A stretch of 64,000 nucleotides of DNA from Ruania suaedae (GCF_021049265.1 NZ_CP088018.1:868001-932000), one strand, 5' to 3'. Counted from the first letter of the stretch, positions 33,655-43,789 are shown. A program made the numbers and translations. The notes: generated by a model not told the origin, from the letters alone.

Positions 33655-34619
33655 TGGCCGACGGCGCAGCCCCGGCGGGCGTCGACCTCACCGAGGCCCC
33701 AGGCCTGCGCCAGGCGCGCGGGGCCCGCCACGCACGGGACGCCGTCGGGACTCTCTTGCCGCGCCGGATCGGGGCGCGCACCTTCGACTTCGCCCGCCGC
33801 ACCGCGGTGATGGCGATCGTGAACCGCACCCCGGACTCCTTCTACGACGGCGGCCGCACGTTCGCACTGCAGGCGGCGGTGGACTCCTGCCTGCGCGCCG
33901 TCGCCGAGGGTGCGGACTGGGTGGACATCGGCGGGATGGCCTTCTCCCCGGACACCCCCGAGGTGAGCCCGGCCGAGGAGCTGGACCGCGTGCTCGGGGT
34001 GATCGAGGCGGTCCGCGCGGCCAGCGATGTGGTGATCTCGATCGACACCCAGCGCCCCGAGGTGGCCCGCGCCTGCGTGCGCGCCGGGGCCGACGTGGTC
34101 AACGACACCACCGGGCTGCGGGCCGAGGGCATGGCAGCGGCGGTGGCCGAGAGCGGGGCGAGCGTGGTGATCGCGCACTCGATCGCCCCGCCGCACCGGC
34201 ATCTGCGGCGGCCGGAGTACGGCGATGTGGTCGCCGAGGTGGCCGACTTCCTCGCCGCCCAGGTGCAGCTGGCACTCGATGCGGGCGTGCCGGGTGACCG
34301 GATCGTCATCGACCCTGGGCACGACCTGAACAAGAACACCCGCCACTCCCTGGAGCTGGTGCGCCGGCTCGGCGAGATCACCGCGCTCGGGTATCCCACC
34401 CTGGTGGCCCTCTCCAACAAGGACTTCGTGGGGGAGACGCTCGACCGCGATCGCCCCGACCGGCTGTGGGGGACCCTCGCGGCGACCGTCATGTGCCTCG
34501 AGCGCGGTGCCCGGATCGTCCGTGCGCACGAGGTGGCCGCCACGGTGGATGCGGTGCGGATGGCCGAGTCGGTGCTGGGTCTGCGGGAGCCGGCGTACCT
34601 GCGGCACAACATGTCATGA
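33654..34619 (+). CDS. folP2: Dihydropteroate synthase-like protein, FolP2 type
   Basis: 321 aa TIM barrel. MAIVNRTPDSFYDGG, VDIGGMAFSP, VISIDTQRPEVARACV, DVVNDTTGL, IVIDPGHDLNKNTRHSLEL and ALSNKDFVGETL align with the pterin-binding fold, but the wording MAIVNRTPDSFYD and SNKDFVGETL is that of mycobacterial FolP2 rather than FolP1. Mycobacterial FolP2 has been reported to lack normal DHPS activity. No folK, folB or folE lies beside it; instead a pyrimidine-reductase-like gene overlaps by 4 nt. A true folP1 is therefore expected elsewhere. Confidence 0.8.
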   Translation: MADGAAPAGVDLTEAPGLRQARGARHARDAVGTLLPRRIGARTFDFARRTAVMAIVNRTPDSFYDGGRTFALQAAVDSCLRAVAEGADWVDIGGMAFSPDTPEVSPAEELDRVLGVIEAVRAASDVVISIDTQRPEVARACVRAGADVVNDTTGLRAEGMAAAVAESGASVVIAHSIAPPHRHLRRPEYGDVVAEVADFLAAQVQLALDAGVPGDRIVIDPGHDLNKNTRHSLELVRRLGEITALGYPTLVALSNKDFVGETLDRDRPDRLWGTLAATVMCLERGARIVRAHEVAATVDAVRMAESVLGLREPAYLRHNMS

Positions 34620-35323
34620 GCGTCTTCATCGAGGACGAGCTGCTGGCCGCCTACGCGCTGGCTGATCGGGGCGAGGCGTACCTGCGGGCCAACATGATCA
34701 CCAGTATCGACGGCGCCGCCACCCACGCGGGGGTGTCCTCCGGGCTGAACAGTCCCGCGGACAAGCAGGTGTTCGATCTGCTGCGGCGCCTGGCCGACGT
34801 GGTGATCGTCGGGGCCGGGACACTGCGCGCCGAGGGGTACGGCGGGCTGCGGCTCGGTGAGGCGGACGTGGCCTGGCGCCGTGGGCACGGGCTCGCCGAT
34901 CACCCGGTGCTGGCGATCGTCTCGTCCCGGATCGCGCTGGAGCCCGGCGCGGCGCTCTTCGCCGACGCACCGCGCCGGCCGCTGCTGCTCACCCATGCCC
35001 GCAGCCCGCAGCGGCAGCGCGAGGCGCTCGCGGAGGTCGCGGAGGTGGTGGTGTGCGGGCAGGACGCCGTGGACCCGGAGCTGCTGCGGTCGGAGCTGAT
35101 CGCCCGTGGGCTGGCGCAGATGCTGTGCGAGGGCGGTCCGCACCTGCTCGGGACGCTCGCAGCGGCGGACGTGCTGGACGAGCTGTGCCTGACGGTGAGC
35201 CCGCTGCTGGAGGGCGGGGACGGCCTGCGGATCACCCGGGACACCCCGCTCGTGCACCGGCCGATGCGGCTGGCCGGGCTGTTGCGAGCCCAGGACATGC
35301 TGTTCCTGCGGTACCGGCGCTGA
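34616..35323 (+). CDS. RibD C-terminal-like pyrimidine reductase
   Basis: 235 aa of the dihydrofolate-reductase/RibD-C fold. Motifs are RANMITSIDGAATHAG, VIVGAGTLRAEGYGGLR, LCEGGPHLLGTLAAADVLDELCLTVSPLL and a short C-terminal strand MLFLRYRR. RibD C domains reduce the ribosylamino-pyrimidine of riboflavin synthesis, but the deaminase half is absent and no rib genes are near. ATGA overlap with the FolP2-like gene implies a joint pathway, perhaps in pterin or deazaflavin-like metabolism; this is inference. Confidence 0.82.
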   Translation: MSVFIEDELLAAYALADRGEAYLRANMITSIDGAATHAGVSSGLNSPADKQVFDLLRRLADVVIVGAGTLRAEGYGGLRLGEADVAWRRGHGLADHPVLAIVSSRIALEPGAALFADAPRRPLLLTHARSPQRQREALAEVAEVVVCGQDAVDPELLRSELIARGLAQMLCEGGPHLLGTLAAADVLDELCLTVSPLLEGGDGLRITRDTPLVHRPMRLAGLLRAQDMLFLRYRR

Positions 35324-35341
35324 GCCGCGGTGAGCTCACGA

Positions 35342-35367
35342 CACCGAGCCTGACGGCGGTCTCGGTG
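35342..35367 (+). terminator. Hairpin after the SDR-folP2-reductase unit
   Basis: CACCGAG (35342-35348) pairs with CTCGGTG (35361-35367) across 12 nt, 18 nt after the reductase stop. Confidence 0.5.
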
Positions 35368-35413
35368 CCGCCGGATTGAACACCGAAGCCGCGCTCATGT
35401 CGGATCCGCCTGC

Positions 35414-35419
35414 CATCCT
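35414..35419 (+). promoter_or_regulatory. -10-like element (CATCCT) before vapB-like gene
   Basis: CATCCT lies 7 nt before ATG 35427. It deviates from TANNNT at the first base, and no ribosome-binding site is present. Confidence 0.35.
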
Positions 35420-35426
35420 GGGTGTC

Positions 35427-35675
35427 ATGACCTTTTGCATCACGGATCCGGAGACCGAACGGCTGGCTCGCGAGCTCGCCGGGCGCATGGGCGTGTCCGT
35501 GACTGCTGCGCTCACGGCGGCGCTCACCGATTGCTTGGGGCGCACGGACCGCGAGCGTGACGTGGCCTATGGGGACGTGATCGCCGTGGGACTGCGGGGA
35601 CGCTCCCGGCCCATGCTGGATCAGAGGTCGTCCGAGCAGATCGCCGGCTACGGAGATCACGGCCTCCCGGTCTGA
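35427..35675 (+). CDS. VapB-family antitoxin without adjacent VapC
   Basis: 82 aa. The N-terminus (MTFCITDPETERLARELAGRMGVSVTAALTAAL) is the ribbon-helix-helix/dimer helix pattern of Rv0623-type VapB antitoxins, whose members start 'l.I..pe.d.lar.la..tG.s.teAv..AL'. The tail (EQIAGYGDHGLPV) matches the usual C-terminal 'ilgYde.GLP'. A VapC toxin normally follows within a few bases, but the next gene (35696) is on the other strand. The upstream codons ATG 35397 and TTG 35376 would add a non-homologous leader. Confidence 0.7.
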   Translation: MTFCITDPETERLARELAGRMGVSVTAALTAALTDCLGRTDRERDVAYGDVIAVGLRGRSRPMLDQRSSEQIAGYGDHGLPV

Positions 35676-35695
35676 TCTCTCGTCGCCGGCGCTGC

Positions 35696-36634
35696 TCACG
35701 CCAGCGGTGACCCGCTCCCCACTCCGGCGCGCTCGTCGTGCAGCTGCACGATCTGCCGCTCGATCCCGGTCGCGCCCGGACCTGTCTCGGAGACGAGCTC
35801 ACACGCGGCGTGGCCGCGGCAGGCCGAGGCGTAGGCGCGCAACCACGGATCGACGATGTGGGAGAAGCGGTCGTAGGGGTAGTCCACGATCAGCGCGCGG
35901 TGGCCCACCCGCCATGGCTTGGGGGTGAGCCGGGCGCGGTAGGTCTCGTGCGTGGCGCACAGCCGCACGTAGAGCGGGTCCGAGTCCAGTTCGCGCAGCA
36001 GATACTCGGCCTCGGCGCTGCCCGGCGCCAGTCCTGAGCCTGTGACGATCACCCGCAGGCCCGCAGCCGTGCGGTAGACGCGGAACCCCCAGCGGGTGTT
36101 CGCACCCGCGACGGCCGCGATCCGGGAGAGGTGAGCTGCGCCGTCGCCGGAGGTGGGTGCCTGCGGCGGCATGTCCACGCCTGAGGGCGGGGGAGCGAGG
36201 AGGTCGCTGGTGCTGCGGCGGCCGACCAGGCGGCGGAACAGGCCGGCGAGCGGCCCGGATCCGGAGCGCCGCGGCGATCGGCGGGTGCGCGCCGGCTGCG
36301 GCAGGTCGACGTCGGCGATCAGTACCGCATCGGTGTTGAGCACCTCCGCGCCGTAGCGGTTGCGGGTGATCGCCGCCGTCAGGGTGCCGTCGGGAGCGTG
36401 GATCTCCTGCAGGACCTCCTCGCGCAACGGGATCCGGGGGTAGTACCACTGCGTGTGCAGCTCCCGGCCCGCGCGCACCGCGGCCGCCACCTGGGCCCAG
36501 CGCTGCTGGGCGACCTGGGCGGCGTGCGCCAGCGACGTCGTGGACCAGCCGTAGAGGGTGAGCGAGAACTCCTTGCCCTCGGGGGAGTGGGCGTCACCGA
36601 CCGCATCGGTCCAGAACCGGGGCAGCGGCTTCAT
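35696..36634 (-). CDS. Conserved protein of unknown function
   Basis: 312 aa, soluble. Two conserved blocks are split by a Pro/Arg/Ser-rich linker (about residues 125-160): an N-terminal block with WSTTSLAHAAQVAQQRWAQV, HTQWYYPRIP and TDAVLIADVDLP, and a C-terminal block with WGFRVYRTAAGLRVIVTG, LLRELDSDPLYVRLCATHETYRARLTPKPWR, ALIVDYPYDRFSHIVDPWL. The pattern of an acidic hhhDhD strand, a Gly-rich strand and a later hhhD strand is loosely like primase-polymerase folds, but this is not secure. ATG 36634 overlaps the stop of the membrane-protein gene upstream (ATGA). Confidence 0.65.
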   Translation of the reverse strand: MKPLPRFWTDAVGDAHSPEGKEFSLTLYGWSTTSLAHAAQVAQQRWAQVAAAVRAGRELHTQWYYPRIPLREEVLQEIHAPDGTLTAAITRNRYGAEVLNTDAVLIADVDLPQPARTRRSPRRSGSGPLAGLFRRLVGRRSTSDLLAPPPSGVDMPPQAPTSGDGAAHLSRIAAVAGANTRWGFRVYRTAAGLRVIVTGSGLAPGSAEAEYLLRELDSDPLYVRLCATHETYRARLTPKPWRVGHRALIVDYPYDRFSHIVDPWLRAYASACRGHAACELVSETGPGATGIERQIVQLHDERAGVGSGSPLA

Positions 36635-37284
36635 GAGTGCGGCTCCCGCTCGCGGGTGCGGCCCAGCCTTCGATCGGCGAACCAGACCGCCACGAACAAC
36701 GCCGCGAAGAGGACCAGAATCCCCAGGCAGGTGACCACCACCGCGGGCCACCCCTCCTCACGGAAGTTGACGAAGGGATAGGGGAACCAGTCCGTGGCCC
36801 CGCCCACGGCCAGCGTCGCCGCCAGCCACAGCACCGGCCAGAGGGTGGCGCCGGCGATCGCCGTGGCGTCGATCCGGGAGCGCGGGCCCGCCACCAGCCA
36901 CCCGGTCACGCACAGCACCGGCACCACCACGTGCAACAGCGTGTCGACCACCGCCGACCAGCCGGTCAGGTCCAGCAGCGGCCGGAGCAGGAAAAAGTGC
37001 ACCAGCCCGGTCACGGTGATGCCCACGAGCCCCGCCAGCCGCACGATGCGGAACACCTGCCCGTCCCGCTGGGGATCCCGCGCGAGCATCACGGTGGAGA
37101 CGGCCACGAGGATGTTGCTCTGGATGGTGAAGTAGGAGACCAGCCGCCACAGCCGGGTGCCCAGCGAGGGCATCTCCTCGGTGAGCAGCACCGCCGCCCC
37201 CGAGACCGAGAGCACCAGCTGCAGCAGCAGGGCCGCCAGGGTCACCACAGCGGTGATCAGATGGAACGCACGGGCAGGCGTCAT
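36631..37284 (-). CDS. Pr6Pr family six-helix membrane protein
   Basis: 217 aa with six predicted membrane segments. Family features are visible: [53 protein letters not shown] and [20 protein letters not shown], the last being the conserved YPF(V/L)N block. The function is unknown. GAGGAG upstream supports ATG 37284. It is divergent from metG and coupled by 4-nt overlap to the unknown protein at 35696-36634. Confidence 0.82.
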   Translation of the reverse strand: MTPARAFHLITAVVTLAALLLQLVLSVSGAAVLLTEEMPSLGTRLWRLVSYFTIQSNILVAVSTVMLARDPQRDGQVFRIVRLAGLVGITVTGLVHFFLLRPLLDLTGWSAVVDTLLHVVVPVLCVTGWLVAGPRSRIDATAIAGATLWPVLWLAATLAVGGATDWFPYPFVNFREEGWPAVVVTCLGILVLFAALFVAVWFADRRLGRTREREPHS

Positions 37285-37357
37285 GGGTGGATTCTCCTCG
37301 CCGGAGCGTGGTCTGCGTGCCCCGTGCACGGCCGGGATCGGAGTGCTGGGCGACCAC

Positions 37358-37363
37358 TAGGAT
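37358..37363 (+). promoter_or_regulatory. -10 element (TAGGAT) of leaderless metG promoter
   Basis: TAGGAT is followed by 7 nt and ATG 37371, with no Shine-Dalgarno sequence. Confidence 0.6.
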
Positions 37364-37370
37364 CGATCCT

Positions 37371-39167
37371 ATGACCCACATCCTCTCGGCCGTGGCGTGG
37401 CCCTACGCCAACGGCCCCCGGCACATCGGTCACGTCGCAGGGTTCGGCGTCCCCTCGGACGTCTTCAGCCGGCACATGCGGATGGCGGGTCACGACGTGC
37501 TGATGATCTCCGGCACCGACGAGCACGGCACCCCGATCCTGGTGCAGGCCGAGCAGGAGGGCGTCTCCCCGCAGGAGCTCGCCGACCGCTACAACCGGGT
37601 GATCGTGCAGGACCTGGCGAACCTGGGCCTGTCCTACGACCTGTTCACCCGCACCACCACGCGTAACCACTACGCCGTCGTGCAGGAGATGTTCCGCACG
37701 GTGCACAAGAACGGGTACATGGTGGAGAAGACCACCATGGGCGCGATCTCGCCGTCGACCGGGCGGACGCTGCCGGACCGCTTCATCGAGGGCACCTGCC
37801 CCATCTGCGGCTACGACGGCGCCCGCGGGGACCAGTGCGACAACTGCGGGAACCAGCTCGACCCGATCGACCTGAAGAACCCCCGCAGCCGCATCAACGG
37901 CGAGGCCCCGAAGTTCGTCGAGTCCAACCACTTCTTCCTCGACCTGCCCGCGCTGGTGGACACCCTCGCCTCCTGGCTGGAGACCCGCAGCGGGTGGCGC
38001 CCGAACGTGCTGAACTTCAGCCGCAACCTGCTCGATGACGTGCGCCCCCGGGCCATGACGCGCGACATCGACTGGGGCATTCCGGTGCCGCTGCCGGGCT
38101 GGGAGGACAACCCCAGCAAGCGGCTGTACGTGTGGTTCGACGCCGTCATCGGTTACCTGTCCTCCTCCATCGAGTGGGCCCGCCGCCAGGGCACCCCGGA
38201 GGCCTGGCGCGACTGGTGGACCGACCCCGACGCCCGCTCGTACTACTTCATGGGCAAGGACAACATCACCTTCCACTCCCAGATCTGGCCGGCCGAGCTG
38301 CTGGCCTACGACGGCGGAGGCTCGCGCGGGGGAGCCCCCGGTGCGTTCGGGTCGCTGCAGCTGCCGACCGAGGTGGTCAGCTCGGAGTTCCTCAACGTGG
38401 AGGGGCAGAAGTTCTCCTCCTCCCGCGGGGTGGTCATCTACGTGCGCGACATGCTCGCCCGTTACCAGCCCGACGCGTTCCGCTACTACGTGGCGGCCGC
38501 CGGGCCGGAGAACCAGGACGTCGACTTCACGTGGGAGTCCTTCCTGAGCCGCACCAACGACGAGCTGGTGGCCGGCTGGGGGAACCTGGTCAACCGCACC
38601 GCGTCCATGGTGGCGAAGAACTTCGGCGAGATCCCCGCGGCGGGTGAGCTCGCCGACGTGGACAGGGACATCCTCGCCATCACGAACACGGCGTTCTCGA
38701 CGGTCGGCTCCGCGATCGAGGCCAACCGGCAGCGGCATGCGATCTCCGAGGCGATGCGTGCCGTGAGCGAGGTGAATCGCTACGTCTCCGAGACCCAGCC
38801 GTGGAAGCTGAAGACCGACCCGGAACGGCTCGCCACGGTGCTGCACACCACCACTCAGGCCGTCAGCGACTGCAACACCATCCTCGCGCCGTTCCTGCCG
38901 CACTCGGCACAGGACGTGCACACCACCTTCGGCGGGACGGGCACCTTCGCCCCGCAGCCGCGGATCGAGGAGGTCACCGACCTCGACGACGACACCCGCC
39001 ACTACCCGGTCATCACCGGCGACTACAGCCAGGTCCCGTCCTGGCAGTCGCGCCCGGTCACCCCCGGCACCCCGATCGGCAAGCCCACCCCGGTGTTCAC
39101 CAAGCTCGACGACTCCATCGTCACCGAGGAGCTGGAGCGGCTGCGCGAGAAGGCCGATGGCGCGTAA
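37371..39167 (+). CDS. metG: Methionyl-tRNA synthetase
   Basis: 598-aa class I synthetase charging tRNA-Met. The HIGH-type signature is PRHIGHVAG (near residue 18), the zinc knuckle is [18 protein letters not shown] (about 142-163), the synthetase core shows [15 protein letters not shown] and [18 protein letters not shown], and the KMSKS loop is GQKFSSSRG (about 346). The anticodon-binding helices follow ([27 protein letters not shown]). No C-terminal tRNA-binding EMAP domain is present. tatD starts 11 nt inside its 3' end, the usual actinobacterial metG-tatD-rpf order. Confidence 0.97.
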   Translation: MTHILSAVAWPYANGPRHIGHVAGFGVPSDVFSRHMRMAGHDVLMISGTDEHGTPILVQAEQEGVSPQELADRYNRVIVQDLANLGLSYDLFTRTTTRNHYAVVQEMFRTVHKNGYMVEKTTMGAISPSTGRTLPDRFIEGTCPICGYDGARGDQCDNCGNQLDPIDLKNPRSRINGEAPKFVESNHFFLDLPALVDTLASWLETRSGWRPNVLNFSRNLLDDVRPRAMTRDIDWGIPVPLPGWEDNPSKRLYVWFDAVIGYLSSSIEWARRQGTPEAWRDWWTDPDARSYYFMGKDNITFHSQIWPAELLAYDGGGSRGGAPGAFGSLQLPTEVVSSEFLNVEGQKFSSSRGVVIYVRDMLARYQPDAFRYYVAAAGPENQDVDFTWESFLSRTNDELVAGWGNLVNRTASMVAKNFGEIPAAGELADVDRDILAITNTAFSTVGSAIEANRQRHAISEAMRAVSEVNRYVSETQPWKLKTDPERLATVLHTTTQAVSDCNTILAPFLPHSAQDVHTTFGGTGTFAPQPRIEEVTDLDDDTRHYPVITGDYSQVPSWQSRPVTPGTPIGKPTPVFTKLDDSIVTEELERLREKADGA

Positions 39168-40065
39168 GCGCGAGCAGGGGTTCCCCCCTGCGCCCGAGCC
39201 GCTGCCGGTCGCGATCGTCGACAACCACACCCACCTGGAGTCGATCGCCGAGGTGCTGGCCGACGGCGTGGCCGACCCCGGTCTGACCGGCCACCTCGAG
39301 CAGGCGCGCGCCGTGGGCGTGGAGGCGATGGTCCAGATCGGCTGCGACCTGGACTCGGCCCGATGGAGCGTGCAGGCGGCGCAGGACCACCCCGAGCTGG
39401 TGGCCGGGGTGGCCATCCACCCGAACGAGGCGGTCCTGCATGCCGGCGTGCGCGAGATCGCACCCGACGGGTTGGAGCCGGACCCACGGCCGCGCCACGA
39501 GGTCGGCCTGGACGAGGCCATCGCCCAGATCGCCGCGCTGGCGCGCTCGCCGCGGGTGCGCACCGTGGGGGAGAGCGGCTTGGACCACTTCCGGGCTGGG
39601 GAGCAGGGCCGGATCGCCCAGCGCGAGGCGTTCCGTGCCCACATCGCCCTGGCCAAGGAGCTGGACCTGCCGCTGCAGATCCACGACCGGGAGGCGCACG
39701 CCGAGGTGCTCGAGGTGCTTGCCCAGGACGGCGCCCCCGAGCGCACGGTCTTCCACTGCTTCTCCGGTGACGCCGCGATGGCGGCCGAGTGCGTCCGCCG
39801 CGGCTACTACCTCTCCTTCGCCGGGACCGTCACCTTCAAGGCGGCCGAGGAGTCACGCCGGGCCGCGCTGCTGGTGCCGGCCGGGCAGCTGCTGGTCGAG
39901 ACCGATGCGCCCTACCTGACCCCCCATCCCTACCGCGGTCGCCCCAACGCTCCCTATCTGGCAGCCCACACCGCCGGGGTCCTCGCGCAGGTCCGTGGGG
40001 ACGACCTCGCCGAGTTGTGCACCGCGATCCGGGCCACGTCCGAGCGGCTCTACGGGCCCTGGTGA
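39157..40065 (+). CDS. tatD: TatD-family metal-dependent deoxyribonuclease
   Basis: 302-aa amidohydrolase-like barrel. Metal ligands are His-x-His in [10 protein letters not shown], Glu in GESGLDHF, His in LQIHDREAH, His in FHCFSGDA and Asp in [19 protein letters not shown]. TatD enzymes are 3'-5' exonucleases implicated in DNA repair and quality control. ATG 39157 overlaps metG by 11 nt. It precedes the two Rpf-type genes as in many actinobacteria. Confidence 0.93.
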   Translation: MARKREQGFPPAPEPLPVAIVDNHTHLESIAEVLADGVADPGLTGHLEQARAVGVEAMVQIGCDLDSARWSVQAAQDHPELVAGVAIHPNEAVLHAGVREIAPDGLEPDPRPRHEVGLDEAIAQIAALARSPRVRTVGESGLDHFRAGEQGRIAQREAFRAHIALAKELDLPLQIHDREAHAEVLEVLAQDGAPERTVFHCFSGDAAMAAECVRRGYYLSFAGTVTFKAAEESRRAALLVPAGQLLVETDAPYLTPHPYRGRPNAPYLAAHTAGVLAQVRGDDLAELCTAIRATSERLYGPW

Positions 40066-40132
40066 GCCGCTGGCAGGGCGCGTGAGAGCGCCCACCAGGA
40101 CAGCACCGCACACGTGTGGCCTGGCGCATCAG

Positions 40133-40151
40133 GTCACAGATCGGTTACGGT
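40133..40151 (+). promoter_or_regulatory. GTCAC-N6-GTTAC motif and -10 (TACGGT) upstream of G5/lysozyme-like gene
   Basis: GTCAC (40133-40137) and GTTAC (40144-40148) are spaced by 6 nt (AGATCG). The second half-site overlaps a possible -10 TACGGT (40146-40151). The same arrangement occurs before rpfB (41414-41432). It resembles the tandem GTNAC sites reported for MtrA at cell-wall hydrolase genes; that assignment is from memory and inferred. Confidence 0.5.
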
Positions 40152-40203
40152 CGTACGGCGTCCCATCCCTCCTGGGCCGCTGAAGCAAGAACAGGAATCC
40201 CCC

Positions 40204-41298
40204 GTGCCCCATCCCAGTACGCCGTCACGCCACCGTGCGGACGCCCCCGTCACCACCTCCCTGCCGCGACCCGTGCGCCGTGCCCTCGGCGCCGCGGGCC
40301 TGGCCGTCGTCCTCGGCGGTTCGCTGGCGTTCGGCGCCAGCCAGCGCACCGACGGCGCTCCCGATCAGCAGGCCGATCTCGCCGGTGCCAGTGCGTACAG
40401 CGTCGAGCGCACCGACTACTGGAACCAGGTCTCCCGTGGCGGCGACAGTGCCCGCGAGGCACTCGACGAGGCGGGCGAGCCCGTCACCTTCTCCGTGACC
40501 GTGGACGACCGCGAGGTCGAGATCACCTCGAACGCGGCCCGGCTGGCCGATGCGCTCATCGAGAACGGGATCGTGGTCGGACTCGACGACAACGTCTCCG
40601 CTCCCATGAACAGCCGGCCGAGCGAGGGCATGGACGTCCGGATCGAGCGCGTGGGAACCGTCTTCGGCACCGAGAGCGAGACGCTCGAGTACGAGACGAT
40701 CGAGCGGGAGACCGCGGACCTGGTACGCGGCGAGACCCGCGTGGAGACCGAGGGGCAGGAAGGCTCCCGGGTGCTTGCCTACACGGCGGTGCACGAGGGC
40801 GGCGAGGAGGTCTCGCGCACCACGACGGCCGAGATCCTCGTCTCGGAGCCGGTGGACGAAGTGGTCCTCGTGGGCACGGCCGAGCCGCAGCCCGCTGCGA
40901 GCCCCTCCGGTTCCTCGAGCTCCTCCGGTTCCTCGGGCTCTTCGAGCTCTGGTTCCTCGTCGTCGCAGCCCTCGGCCCCGACCGAGAGCTACTCGGGCAG
41001 CGACCCGCGCTCGATCGCCCGCCAGATGGTCCAGGCACGTGGCTGGGGCGCCGACCAGTGGAGCTGCCTCGACTCGCTGTGGCAGCGCGAGAGCAACTGG
41101 AACCCCCACGCCCAGAACCCGAGCTCGGGCGCCTACGGCATCCCGCAGTCGCTGCCCGGGAACAAGATGGCCTCGGTCGCCTCGGACTGGCGCACCAACC
41201 CGGTCACCCAGATCACGTGGGGCCTGAACTACATCTCCGGGCGCTATGGCAGCCCGTGCGGCGCCTGGGGTCACTCGGAGTCGGTCGGCTGGTACTGA
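40204..41298 (+). CDS. Secreted G5-domain protein with lysozyme/transglycosylase-like domain
   Basis: 364 aa. An N-terminal signal/anchor (VRRALGAAGLAVVLGGSLAFGA) is followed by a DUF348-like segment (TVDDREVEITSNAARLADALIENGIVV), a G5 domain (about residues 155-225, EYETIERETADLVRGETRV), a Ser-rich linker, and a C-terminal goose-lysozyme-like domain with WSCLDSLWQRESNWNPHAQNPSSGAYGIPQ, whose Glu is the likely catalytic acid. It acts on peptidoglycan outside the cell. GTG 40204 with AGGA upstream is preferred. It is adjacent to the RpfB gene and shares its upstream motif. Confidence 0.87.
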   Translation: MPHPSTPSRHRADAPVTTSLPRPVRRALGAAGLAVVLGGSLAFGASQRTDGAPDQQADLAGASAYSVERTDYWNQVSRGGDSAREALDEAGEPVTFSVTVDDREVEITSNAARLADALIENGIVVGLDDNVSAPMNSRPSEGMDVRIERVGTVFGTESETLEYETIERETADLVRGETRVETEGQEGSRVLAYTAVHEGGEEVSRTTTAEILVSEPVDEVVLVGTAEPQPAASPSGSSSSSGSSGSSSSGSSSSQPSAPTESYSGSDPRSIARQMVQARGWGADQWSCLDSLWQRESNWNPHAQNPSSGAYGIPQSLPGNKMASVASDWRTNPVTQITWGLNYISGRYGSPCGAWGHSESVGWY

Positions 41299-41324
41299 GT
41301 CGCTGAACCGGTGAGCGATTGACC

Positions 41325-41375
41325 CACTGGGCCGCTGACCCAGTGAGCCAGCGCGGCCGGCAGCCTGCCGGCCGC
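41325..41375 (+). terminator. Two consecutive hairpins between the Rpf-type genes
   Basis: CACTGGG (41325-41331) pairs with CCCAGTG (41339-41345), followed by GCGGCCGGCA (41353-41362) pairing perfectly with 41366-41375 around a GCC loop. They lie 27 and 55 nt past the stop and would separate the two transcripts. Confidence 0.6.
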
Positions 41376-41413
41376 ACGTGCGCAGCCTCACAGCCGTTCG
41401 TCTCGACGCTTCG

Positions 41414-41432
41414 GTAACGATCGGGTTACATT
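41414..41432 (+). promoter_or_regulatory. GTAAC-N6-GTTAC motif and -10 (TACATT) upstream of rpfB
   Basis: GTAAC (41414-41418) and GTTAC (41425-41429) are spaced by 6 nt (GATCGG), overlapping a possible -10 TACATT (41427-41432). The geometry is identical to the motif at 40133-40151. The leader to TTG 41520 is about 80 nt, too short for a ydaO-type riboswitch. Confidence 0.5.
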
Positions 41433-41519
41433 CGACGGGTCGAGGCCGGTGAGGCGCTGTTCTGCGCTCGTTCCGCTGCTGCCCGGCACATCCCCCTCCC
41501 CCGCTTCCGAGGATGACTC

Positions 41520-42758
<1,239 letters not shown>

Positions 42759-42777
42759 GGACAGCACCAGCCCGCGT

Positions 42778-42839
42778 GGACCCGGTTTCCGGGCGCTGAC
42801 CCGAGCTCCCGCTTCGGTCGGTGCCTGGAAGCCGGGTCC
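42778..42839 (+). terminator. Long-loop hairpin after rpfB
   Basis: GGACCCGGTTTCC (42778-42790) pairs over 13 bp with GGAAGCCGGGTCC (42827-42839), with one G-T pair. The 36-nt loop is GC-rich. Confidence 0.5.
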
Positions 42840-42889
42840 GTCAGGGCCTGGGCCGGGTGGGCCCGGTCGGCCCGCTCGGCCCGCTCGCC

Positions 42890-42895
42890 TAGGCT
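42890..42895 (+). promoter_or_regulatory. -10 element (TAGGCT) of leaderless rsmA promoter
   Basis: TAGGCT is followed by 6 nt and GTG 42902, with no ribosome-binding site at useful spacing. Confidence 0.5.
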
Positions 42896-42901
42896 CTGAG
42901 G

Positions 42902-43789
42902 GTGAGCACCCCCGACACCGCCGATGAGACCGTCCGGCTGCTGACCGCCACCGACGTCCGGCGGCTCGCCACCGGGCTCGGGATCCGGCCGACCAAGACC
43001 CTCGGTCAGAACTTCGTGATCGACGGTGGCACGGTGCGCCGGATCGTGCGGACCTCCGGTGTGAGCGACTCGGACACGGTGCTCGAGGTCGGACCCGGCC
43101 TCGGCTCGCTCACCCTGGGCCTGCTGGAGACCGGGGCGCACGTGATCGCCGTCGAGATCGACCCCACGCTCGCCCGCGCGCTGCCGGGCACGGTGGCCGA
43201 ACACGCTCCCGCCGCTGTTGACCGGCTCACGGTGGTGCCGGCCGACGCGATGCGGGTGGAGGAGCTGCCCACACCGCCCACCCGGCTGGTCGCCAACCTG
43301 CCCTACAACGTCGCCGTGCCGGTGCTGCTGCACCTGCTCGAGCGGTTCGACTCGATCGCCGAGGTGCTGGTGATGGTGCAGGCCGAGGTGGCCGACCGTC
43401 TCGCCGCCGGCCCCGGGTCACGCACCTACGGGGTGCCCTCGGCCAAGGCCGCCTGGTACGCGAGCGCCACCCGCGCCGGCTCGATCGGCCGCAACGTCTT
43501 CTGGCCGGCCCCGAACGTGGACTCCGCGCTGGTGCGCCTGGTCCGCCGGGACGCCCCGGCGGTCGAGGTCAGCCGGGAGGCCACCTTCGCGTGCATCGAC
43601 GCCGCCTTCTCCCAGCGGCGCAAGACGCTACGCTCGGCGCTGTCAGGGTGGGCGGGGTCGGCAACGCTCGCCGAGCAGACATTGCGGGAGGCAGGCGTGG
43701 ATCCGAGCACGCGAGGCGAACGCCTCGACATCACGCAGTTCGCCGCGGTCGCGGCCGCGCGCGCAGCCCTGCGCGGGGCCGAGCAGTGA
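42902..43789 (+). CDS. rsmA: 16S rRNA dimethyladenosine transferase
   Basis: 295 aa. KsgA/RsmA dimethylates the two adjacent adenines near the 3' end of 16S rRNA. Hallmarks are [11 protein letters not shown], the SAM loop [27 protein letters not shown], the catalytic NLPYN motif in [14 protein letters not shown] and the C-terminal [14 protein letters not shown]. It shares a GTGA 4-nt overlap with ispE, a conserved actinobacterial pairing. Confidence 0.96.
   Translation: MSTPDTADETVRLLTATDVRRLATGLGIRPTKTLGQNFVIDGGTVRRIVRTSGVSDSDTVLEVGPGLGSLTLGLLETGAHVIAVEIDPTLARALPGTVAEHAPAAVDRLTVVPADAMRVEELPTPPTRLVANLPYNVAVPVLLHLLERFDSIAEVLVMVQAEVADRLAAGPGSRTYGVPSAKAAWYASATRAGSIGRNVFWPAPNVDSALVRLVRRDAPAVEVSREATFACIDAAFSQRRKTLRSALSGWAGSATLAEQTLREAGVDPSTRGERLDITQFAAVAAARAALRGAEQ

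Noticed and set aside
37281-39746. Open frame of about 820 codons opposite metG and tatD
   Set aside because: Same shadow signature; the plus-strand genes have complete catalytic motifs.
40909-40972. Ser-rich coding repeat (TCCTCGAGCTCCTCCGG type) as a tandem-repeat element
   Set aside because: It is a low-complexity interdomain linker in a secreted protein, ordinary for G5/lysozyme-like proteins.
41433-41519. c-di-AMP (ydaO) riboswitch before rpfB
   Set aside because: The predicted leader is only about 80 nt and the known core could not be laid out in it.
42841-42889. CGGCCCGCT-type short repeats before rsmA as a regulatory array
   Set aside because: They are imperfect, GC-only and only two to three units long, as expected by chance in this composition.
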